A DNA stretch of 64,000 nt, taken from contig JAGHUS010000006.1 of assembly GCA_018064685.1 (NCBI GenBank), forward strand, positions 1 through 64,000. Reading direction: 5' to 3'. The notes beneath the pieces are model-generated. The model had not been told where the DNA came from. It saw only the letters and a program-made list of their open reading frames with translations, and searched no databases. Within the stretch, counting starts at the first letter, position 1; each line of letters begins with the position of its first letter. A program made the translations under genes and the position numbers. Positions 58,717 to 64,000 of the stretch are shown piece after piece. Source of the DNA: Bacteroidales bacterium (lineage in GTDB: Bacteria; Bacteroidota; Bacteroidia; Bacteroidales; Bacteroidaceae).

Positions 58717-59280
58717 ATGATTGGAGTAATTATTGCCATCGCAGTGGTGGTTATCTTGGTAATCTGGGTGATTGCCATCTACAACGGTCTTGTGAACCGT
58801 CGTAACAACCGTGAGAACGCCTTCGCCAACATCGACGTGCAGCTAAAGCAACGTCACGACCTCGTGCCACAGCTTGTGGCCACCGTCAAGGGCTATGCCC
58901 AGCACGAGAAGGAGTTGCTGGAGAAGGTTACCGCAGCACGCTCGGCAGCCATGAGTGCCGGCACCATCAACGACAAGATTCAGGCCGAGAATGCCCTGAC
59001 AAGTGCACTGGCCGGACTGAAGGTGGCCGTAGAGGCTTACCCCGACCTGAAGGCTAATCAGAACTTCCTGCAACTGCAGACCGAGGTGAGCGACATCGAG
59101 AACAAACTGGCTGCCAGCCGCCGATTCTTCAACGGTGCTACACGCGAGCTGAACACTGCCGTGGAGCGTTTCCCCAACGTACTCTTCGCTGGCATGTTCG
59201 GCTTCCATCGCGAACCTATGTTCGAGATTCCCACCGCTGACCGTGCCACCATGGACAAGGCTCCCGAAATAAGCTTCTAA
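58717..59280 (+). CDS. LemA-family membrane protein
   Basis: The 187-residue protein has an N-terminal membrane helix (GVIIAIAVVVILVIWVIAIYN) with the LemA signature NRRNNRENAFANIDVQLKQRHDLVPQLV, then a helical bundle ending NVLFAGMFGFHREPMFEIP. LemA proteins are anchored in the cytoplasmic membrane with the helical part outside. The M48 protease follows 6 bp downstream, a common pairing. Confidence 0.94.
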   Translation: MIGVIIAIAVVVILVIWVIAIYNGLVNRRNNRENAFANIDVQLKQRHDLVPQLVATVKGYAQHEKELLEKVTAARSAAMSAGTINDKIQAENALTSALAGLKVAVEAYPDLKANQNFLQLQTEVSDIENKLAASRRFFNGATRELNTAVERFPNVLFAGMFGFHREPMFEIPTADRATMDKAPEISF

Positions 59281-59285
59281 AGCCC

Positions 59286-60296
59286 ATGAAGTATGTAGGA
59301 ATATACAGTCAGAAGGTGAACAACAACACCAAGAGTATGTTGTTGCTCATCTCCTTCCCCACTATCATTCTGGCACTCACATACCTCTTCTTCTTCATCA
59401 TCGGTTACATGCAGAGCCGTGGCGAGGAGCAAGTGGGCTCGTACGTCGTACCTGCACGACCGATAGACTGGGAGTGGGTGAACGAGATGTTCCTCGATGC
59501 TCTGCCCTGGGTGGTGGGCGTCGTGGCGGTGTGGTTCGTCATTGCCTACCTCTTCAACACGGCAATGATAAAACACTCGACGGGTGCCACCGAGGTGACA
59601 CGCAAGCAGAATCCACGCATCTATAACATCGTGGAGAACCTGACGATGTCTTGCGGCATGCCTATGCCCAAGATCAACATCATGCACACCAACGAACTGA
59701 ATGCCTTTGCCAGCGGCATCGACAACAAGAGCTACACGGTGACGGTGACGACGGGTCTCTGCAACATGCTCAACGACGAGGAGTTGGCAGGTGTCATCGG
59801 CCACGAACTGACACACATACGCAACAAGGACACACGTCTGCTCATCATTAGCATCATCTTCGTGGGCATCATGAGCACCGTGCTGACACTGGCCTGCCGC
59901 TATATGTGGTACATGGCTATGTGGGGAGGAAGCTCGCGACGCAGCAGCAAGAAGGAAGGTGGCGCAGCAGGCATCGTCATCCTGCTCATCGGCATCGTAC
60001 TGGCGGCCATCGGTTACTTCTTCACCTTGCTGACACGCTTTGCCATCAGTCGCAAACGCGAGTACATGGCCGATGCGGGTGGAGCCGAACTGTGCGGCAA
60101 CCCACTGGCTCTGGCCAGTGCACTGCGCAAGATTTCGGGCATGCCTGCCGCAGCCCCCAACGGTCGCGACGACATAGCACAGCTCTACATCGTACATCCG
60201 CAGGCACTCACAGGCGGCTTCACAGGTTGGCTCAGCAACTTGTTCAGCACACACCCCAGCACCGAAAGCCGCATCAAGTTCCTTGAGCAGTTCTAA
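59286..60296 (+). CDS. M48-family membrane metalloprotease
   Basis: The 336-residue protein has two membrane helices near the N-terminus and the zinc motif H173-E-L-T-H177 (GVIGHELTHIRNKD). More membrane segments follow, with the third ligand region EYMADAGGAEL in the C-terminal part. This HtpX-like layout suggests membrane protein quality control. It forms an operon with lemA. Confidence 0.94.
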   Translation: MKYVGIYSQKVNNNTKSMLLLISFPTIILALTYLFFFIIGYMQSRGEEQVGSYVVPARPIDWEWVNEMFLDALPWVVGVVAVWFVIAYLFNTAMIKHSTGATEVTRKQNPRIYNIVENLTMSCGMPMPKINIMHTNELNAFASGIDNKSYTVTVTTGLCNMLNDEELAGVIGHELTHIRNKDTRLLIISIIFVGIMSTVLTLACRYMWYMAMWGGSSRRSSKKEGGAAGIVILLIGIVLAAIGYFFTLLTRFAISRKREYMADAGGAELCGNPLALASALRKISGMPAAAPNGRDDIAQLYIVHPQALTGGFTGWLSNLFSTHPSTESRIKFLEQF

Positions 60297-60301
60297 AGTG
60301 G

Positions 60302-60590
60302 GAAAGGTTTTAGGTTTTTAGGTTTTAGGGGGTAGGTTGTAGGTTTTAGGTTGTAGTTTTTTTGCGGTTTTGCGGTTGTACGGTTGTACGGTTGTACGGT
60401 TTTGCGGAGATTACGTTCGCAAGTTGACGACAAGCCGACACAACAAATATCCGAATAACCGAATAACCGAAAAACCTCATAACCGACAAAACCAAATCTC
60501 CGAATAACCGAAAAACCTCATAACCTCATAACCGACAAAAACAAATCTCCGAAAAACCGAATAACCGAAAAACCTCATAACCGACAAAAA
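60302..60590. repeat. Repeat-rich leader of the sugar kinase gene
   Basis: Short tandem units (ttttaggtt, gcggttgtacggtt) are followed by copies of a unit of about 45 bp with ccgaataaccgaaaaacctcataaccgacaaaa. The last copy runs to the start codon at 60593. No gene is seen. Confidence 0.9.
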
Positions 60591-60592
60591 CA

Positions 60593-61705
60593 ATGAACAA
60601 CATCGTATCAAAATTCGCCATCCGTGGCACTGTCAACGAGATCAAGCCTCTGGGCGAGGGGCTCATCAATGATACATACAAGGTAACTACAATAGAATCA
60701 GACGCTCCCGACTACGTCTTGCAACGCATCAACACCAACGTCTTCCCCGACGCCGACATGGTGATGCGAAATATCAAGGCCGTCACTTCACACATACGTC
60801 AGAAGCTGGAAGCCAAAGGCGAGGACGACATCGACCGCAAGGTGCTGACCTTCATACCATCCAAGGAGAATCCCGAGAAACTTTACGTGACTACAGAAGC
60901 TCCCTCCCTTCAGGGAGGGCGGGGGGAGAGTCTTTTTTGGCGCCTCATGATCTTCATCCCCAACGCCATCACCAAGCAGGCCGTCAACCCCGAGTCGAGC
61001 CGCGCTGCCGGCAAGGCGTTCGGTAACTTCCAGGCTATGCTGGCCGACATCCCCGTTGAGTTGGGCGAGACCATCAAGGACTTCCACAACATGGAGTTCC
61101 GCCTTCAGCAGTTGCGCGAGGTGGTGGCTGCCGACCCTGCAGGACGCGTGCAAGAGCCCGAGGTACAGGCTATGCTTCAAGAGATTGAGAAGCGTGCCGA
61201 GGAGATGTGCAAAGCTGAGCGTATGGGACGTGAGGGCATCCTGCCCAAGCGTGTGTGTCACTGCGACACGAAGGTCAACAACATGATGTTCGACCAGCAG
61301 GACAACGTGCTCTGCGTCATCGACCTCGACACCGTCATGCCCAACTTCATCTTCTCCGACTACGGCGACTTCCTGCGCACAGGTGCCAACAAGGTGGCAG
61401 AGGATCATCCCAACATGGACGAGGTGCAGTTCGACATCGACATCTTCAAGGCCTTCACCGAGGGGTACCTCTCCAGTGCCAAGTCGTTCCTCCTACCCGT
61501 CGAGATCGAGAACCTCCCCTATGCCACTGCTCTCTTCCCCTACATGCAGTGTGTCCGCTTCCTGTGGGACTACCTCAGCGGTGACAAATACTGGAAGGTG
61601 AAATATCCCAACCACAACTTCGTTCGTGCCAACAACCAGCTACACCTGCTTCTCAGCATCGAGGCGCACTGGGACGAGATGAAGGATTTCATAGCGAAAC
61701 TCTAA
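60593..61705 (+). CDS. Aminoglycoside-phosphotransferase-fold sugar kinase (N-acetylhexosamine kinase-like)
   Basis: The 370-residue protein has the APH/choline-kinase fold: GEGLINDTYKV near residue 24, the catalytic loop CHCDTKVNNMMFD near residue 223 and VIDLDTVMPNFIFSDYGDFLR. Bacterial relatives include NahK, which phosphorylates GlcNAc/GalNAc; the exact sugar here is inferred. Residues about 103-114 (APSLQGGRGES) interrupt an otherwise conserved region before LFWRLMIFIPNA and look like a translated repeat insertion. A long-stem terminator follows at 61765-61820. Confidence 0.8.
   Translation: MNNIVSKFAIRGTVNEIKPLGEGLINDTYKVTTIESDAPDYVLQRINTNVFPDADMVMRNIKAVTSHIRQKLEAKGEDDIDRKVLTFIPSKENPEKLYVTTEAPSLQGGRGESLFWRLMIFIPNAITKQAVNPESSRAAGKAFGNFQAMLADIPVELGETIKDFHNMEFRLQQLREVVAADPAGRVQEPEVQAMLQEIEKRAEEMCKAERMGREGILPKRVCHCDTKVNNMMFDQQDNVLCVIDLDTVMPNFIFSDYGDFLRTGANKVAEDHPNMDEVQFDIDIFKAFTEGYLSSAKSFLLPVEIENLPYATALFPYMQCVRFLWDYLSGDKYWKVKYPNHNFVRANNQLHLLLSIEAHWDEMKDFIAKL
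60899..60932. repeat. Palindromic repeat inserted in frame
   Basis: ctccctcccttcagggaggg with a following G-rich run forms a stem (ccctccctt/cagggaggg type) of the kind found between genes here (cccctaaaggggg near 30575). Here it lies inside a coding region, in frame. Confidence 0.6.
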
Positions 61706-61764
61706 CGGAAAAAAACGAAAAGTAGCACAATTTGATGCACATTTTTCGTAACAAGTCATAGAAC

Positions 61765-61820
61765 AGGGGCAGAAGACAGAGTCATTGCAGTTGAAGCATG
61801 ACGAACCATCTTCTGCCCCT
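61765..61820 (+). terminator. Terminator after the sugar kinase
   Basis: Stem aggggcagaaga (61765-61776) pairs perfectly with tcttctgcccct (61809-61820) and is followed by ctttatt. The 32-nt loop holds a second smaller stem. Confidence 0.75.
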
Positions 61821-61932
61821 CTTTATTCACGTCTGACAGTCGAAAAACGCATCAGTTGCAGCATTTTCTGCACAAAATCCAACTTTTCAGCAAAATTTCT
61901 CTTATTATTTTTTTATTTTCACTTTTTTGTTG

Positions 61933-61940
61933 TACCTTTG
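61933..61940 (+). promoter_or_regulatory. -7 box for tRNA-Lys
   Basis: TACCTTTG matches TAnnTTTG and lies 33 bp before the tRNA. T-rich sequence lies upstream without an exact TTTG at -33. Confidence 0.55.
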
Positions 61941-61973
61941 CACCCGCTAATGCAAATTAGCTTCTATAAGGCT

Positions 61974-62049
61974 GACTCGCTAGCTCAGTTGGTAGAGCAC
62001 TTCACTTTTAATGAAGGGGTCTCGGGTTCGAACCCCGAGCGGGTTACCA
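61974..62049 (+). tRNA. tRNA-Lys (anticodon UUU)
   Basis: A 76-nt cloverleaf. Acceptor GACTCGC pairs with GCGGGTT (two G-T pairs), the D arm is GCTCAGTTGGTAGAGC, the anticodon stem CTTCA/TGAAG has loop CTTTTAA, and GGTTCGAAC forms the T loop. CCA is encoded at 62047-62049. Confidence 0.96.
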
Positions 62050-62053
62050 AAGA

Positions 62054-62092
62054 AAAAATCTCTAACCTACAACAAGTTAGAGATTTTTCTTT
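62054..62092 (+). terminator. Rho-independent terminator of tRNA-Lys
   Basis: A 13-bp perfect stem, aaaaatctctaac (62054-62066) with gttagagattttt (62076-62088), runs into a T-rich tail. Confidence 0.9.
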
Positions 62093-62169
62093 TTTATTCC
62101 CCTAAAAAATGAGGCAAAAATTTACACCTTTTATATTATATACGCGCAAGGAAAAGAGGCGAAAAACTA

Positions 62170-62221
62170 AGAGTGTATGATTTTCATACACAATACTGTA
62201 TGAAAATCATACACTCTTATG
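62170..62221. repeat. 22-bp perfect inverted repeat
   Basis: Arms 62170-62191 and 62200-62221 are exact inverse copies (taagagtgtatgattttcatac) with an 8-nt loop. Each arm holds the smaller palindrome gtatgattttcatac. It lies between tRNA-Lys and the stop of the minus-strand M61 gene, where a two-way terminator would sit, but no T run follows. Confidence 0.9.
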
Positions 62222-62242
62222 GGGGAACGCGGTTATTGGGGT

Positions 62243-63715
62243 TCAGTTGTGAGGTTTGATTGTCCAGGTATTTCTGTCGAGTATCAATCCTGCTGGTGTA
62301 AGATATTTTTCGTAGTCAATATCTACGGGGTTATCCACTATGTAGCGGATGTGGGACATGGATGCGCCAGCCACCTCATCCACTGCTGTCCAGAACTCCT
62401 CTTCGTTGAATCCACGCCCCTGCGCCTTGTGATAGCGGTTGTATAGTAGGCGCATGAGGTCGTCAAGCGAATGCTTCTTGTTGCTGAGGCGCTGGATCTC
62501 TAAGTCCATGATGAGTCCTACGGCAGGACCACGGAAGTAGTAGTTGATGGTGACATCTTTGTAGTTCTTATCCTCGTTGAGGAAGGTGAGCCAGATGTCG
62601 TAGCTCGTCTGCCGGAGACTCTGGTGGTGATGACCCTCGTAGCGCTCGTCCATTCGCATGTATTTGGAGATGAGCTCATACATCTCCTCCTCTGTGGCAA
62701 GTCCTGCACGGTGGAGAATCTGCGCCTCGTAGTAGCAGGTGATGCCCTCGCTGAACCAAAGCAACGGGGTGAAGACTTCGCGGTCATAGTCGAACGGACC
62801 GAGTTCTATGGGGCGAATGGTCTTTACGTTGTATAGGTGAAAGTACTCGTGGGCAGTGAGTGCCAGGTAGTTTAGCCACTCCGAACGGTCGTTGAAGCGA
62901 AAGGAACCATCCGTGTAGCAAGCTTGGGAGTTGAGGTGCTCAAGGCCGCCAAGACCCTTGCCCATGTGTATGAGGGTGTAGTTGCTGTATGGCACATCCT
63001 GGACGATCTGTGTGGCGGTGGAGACGATCTTGCGGAAGCAGTCCTCGAAGCCGGACTCCTCAAATCCGTCAGGTGTCTCAAGGGCAAGTTCGTAGTCATG
63101 TCCTTCGTGTCGGAACTTCTTGACGAGGTGGTTGCCCATCAGAAGTGGACTGTCGTAGAGAACATCGAAATTGGGCGAGGTGTAGGTGTGGAGCTTGCCC
63201 TTGTCTGGCAGTAGCCCTGTCGAGACGCTTTTCCAGTTGGAGGGGACGGTGTAGCTGATGGTGACAGGACTGTCCTTCTTGCCCTCTTCGTACATGAACA
63301 CGCCATTGGGAGCAATGAATGCAGCCTTGCTGTCAATGCGACTTGATGCTACGTCGTATTCGTCTGCAAAGATTCTGTACCGAACCTTCGCTTTGCCATT
63401 GTCGGGCAAGACTATGCGCCAACCGTTTTTGCCCTCCTTGGTCCACTTTATGCTTCTGCCCTCGCTGTCGGTGGCTGTGAAGTCGCAGAGGTGTTTCGGG
63501 AAGTTCTGTATCATGTAGTAGCCGGGGGCCCAGACTGGCATCTTCAACAGAACTTCAGGGGAAGGGGCTGTTGAGGTGTATTCCAGTTCTACGTTCAGGT
63601 ACTTTCCCACGGTGTCAAGGTCAACGGTGTAGCGCATTGACGAATGGATGCCGTTTGCTACTGTTGTGCTTGGCAAGACAAGCGCAAAGAGAATGAGAGT
63701 GAAGATATGTTTCAT
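62243..63715 (-). CDS. M61-family exported peptidase
   Basis: The 490-residue protein has a signal peptide (1-20). An N-terminal beta domain follows, then the zinc active site H289-E-Y-F-H293 (LTAHEYFHLYNVKTIRP) and Glu323 in LLWFSEGITCYYE; the GGLEH segment near 257 is also typical. M61 enzymes (glycyl aminopeptidase type) often end in a PDZ domain; this one stops at about 490 residues and lacks a clear PDZ. It is expected to act in the periplasm. Confidence 0.9.
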   Translation of the reverse strand: MKHIFTLILFALVLPSTTVANGIHSSMRYTVDLDTVGKYLNVELEYTSTAPSPEVLLKMPVWAPGYYMIQNFPKHLCDFTATDSEGRSIKWTKEGKNGWRIVLPDNGKAKVRYRIFADEYDVASSRIDSKAAFIAPNGVFMYEEGKKDSPVTISYTVPSNWKSVSTGLLPDKGKLHTYTSPNFDVLYDSPLLMGNHLVKKFRHEGHDYELALETPDGFEESGFEDCFRKIVSTATQIVQDVPYSNYTLIHMGKGLGGLEHLNSQACYTDGSFRFNDRSEWLNYLALTAHEYFHLYNVKTIRPIELGPFDYDREVFTPLLWFSEGITCYYEAQILHRAGLATEEEMYELISKYMRMDERYEGHHHQSLRQTSYDIWLTFLNEDKNYKDVTINYYFRGPAVGLIMDLEIQRLSNKKHSLDDLMRLLYNRYHKAQGRGFNEEEFWTAVDEVAGASMSHIRYIVDNPVDIDYEKYLTPAGLILDRNTWTIKPHN

Positions 63716-63864
63716 GTGTAGGGGGCGGTGAAAAGCAATTTGTTCGTAATTTATTTTGAAGCCTAAAGTTCGCTATTTTTTTGGGGAGGTACTTGTCAGA
63801 AAGTGCAGATAGATCTGACGTATAACTCCAATCACATTTCAGCTGTGATGCCAAGAAACTCGCT

Positions 63865-64000
63865 TTAATCTACGAAGCGCATTTTGAACCAACAGGCAAA
63901 TACCGGGTCGGTTAGGACGATACGTCTGCCATCGGCCTCTATAAGCTCGGCATTCGTAAGTGCTGTCTTCAGTCTTGTAATATTTGAGGCACTGCCAAGA
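63865..64000 (-). CDS. C-terminal end of an ATPase (ATPase_2/DUF234-like), partial
   Basis: The last 44 codons of a minus-strand gene that starts beyond the window read LGSASNITRLKTALTNAELIEADGRR..., then DPVFACWFKMRF. This fits the winged-helix tail of the ATPase_2 family of P-loop proteins in Bacteroidales ('..GS.SN....L....li......v.l.DPvf..Wf'). The Walker motifs are outside the window. Confidence 0.6.
   Translation of the reverse strand, partial: LGSASNITRLKTALTNAELIEADGRRIVLTDPVFACWFKMRFVD

Noticed and set aside
60302-60590. Possible CRISPR or iteron array
   Set aside because: Units are short, abutting and of uneven length, and no replication gene is adjacent.
61785-62105. A 106-codon frame spanning tRNA-Lys
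   Set aside because: It starts inside a terminator loop and runs through the tRNA.

Overview
The window looks like a chromosomal segment of a Bacteroidales bacterium, most likely Prevotella or a close relative in Prevotellaceae. The basis is the Bacteroidetes-type promoters (TTTG, about 19-20 bp, TAnnTTTG) before many genes, the poor Shine-Dalgarno sites, and families typical of the group: GLPGLI, DUF3244, DUF4419, DUF5117, DUF6089, DUF6242, SusC-like barrels, AAA-ATPase/PD-(D/E)XK proteins, and VirE with HU-like genes. Short tandem repeats and repeats of the aattatgaatt type fill many intergenic gaps. No similarity search could be run. Family names come from motifs read by eye.

Layout. 0.2-16.3 kb is accessory: a secreted aldose epimerase, two paralogous AAA-ATPase/nuclease-like genes (1.3-2.9 and 9.6-11.3 kb), a candidate Panacea-type toxin-antitoxin pair (3.4-4.5 kb), a giant Ig-like/InlB-repeat surface protein with a small downstream peptide gene (4.7-9.6 kb), a TIR-membrane-Sel1 protein coupled to a secreted Sel1 protein (11.7-14.6 kb), an orphan antitoxin with a possible toxin remnant, and two small genes. 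16.3-29.9 kb is core: a thiol peroxidase, a truncated sdhC-like remnant, and an envelope block on the minus strand (DUF6242, DUF6089, uppS, bamA, three ompH/skp-like genes, murI). It continues with ribD and, on the plus strand, prmC-recX-comF and pyrE.

30-38.3 kb holds an SRPBCC protein, an argH interrupted by a one-base frameshift, a zinc-ribbon-like lipoprotein, a serine hydrolase and a GH2 beta-galactosidase with a LamG-like insertion. 38.3-45.4 kb holds an AAA ATPase whose promoter sits in three 33-bp repeats, a VirE-like plus HU-like module bounded by inverted composite repeats, and a DUF4419 protein. 45.6-54.1 kb is a regulator/surface cluster: two lipoprotein TPR-membrane-HTH regulators and a stand-alone related HTH gene, then a DUF3244 protein sharing a duplicated promoter with one regulator, a small exported protein, a GLPGLI protein and an outer-membrane barrel.

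54.2-64 kb is mostly housekeeping: tRNA-Leu(UAA), tadA, an HD-domain YhaM-like protein, a DUF5117 metalloprotease, LemA with an M48 protease, an aminoglycoside-phosphotransferase-like sugar kinase carrying an in-frame repeat insertion, tRNA-Lys(UUU), an M61 peptidase and the 3' end of another ATPase gene.

The strongest candidates for something undescribed are the regulator/surface cluster with its duplicated promoter, the inverted-repeat-bounded VirE/HU module, and the TIR/Sel1 pair.
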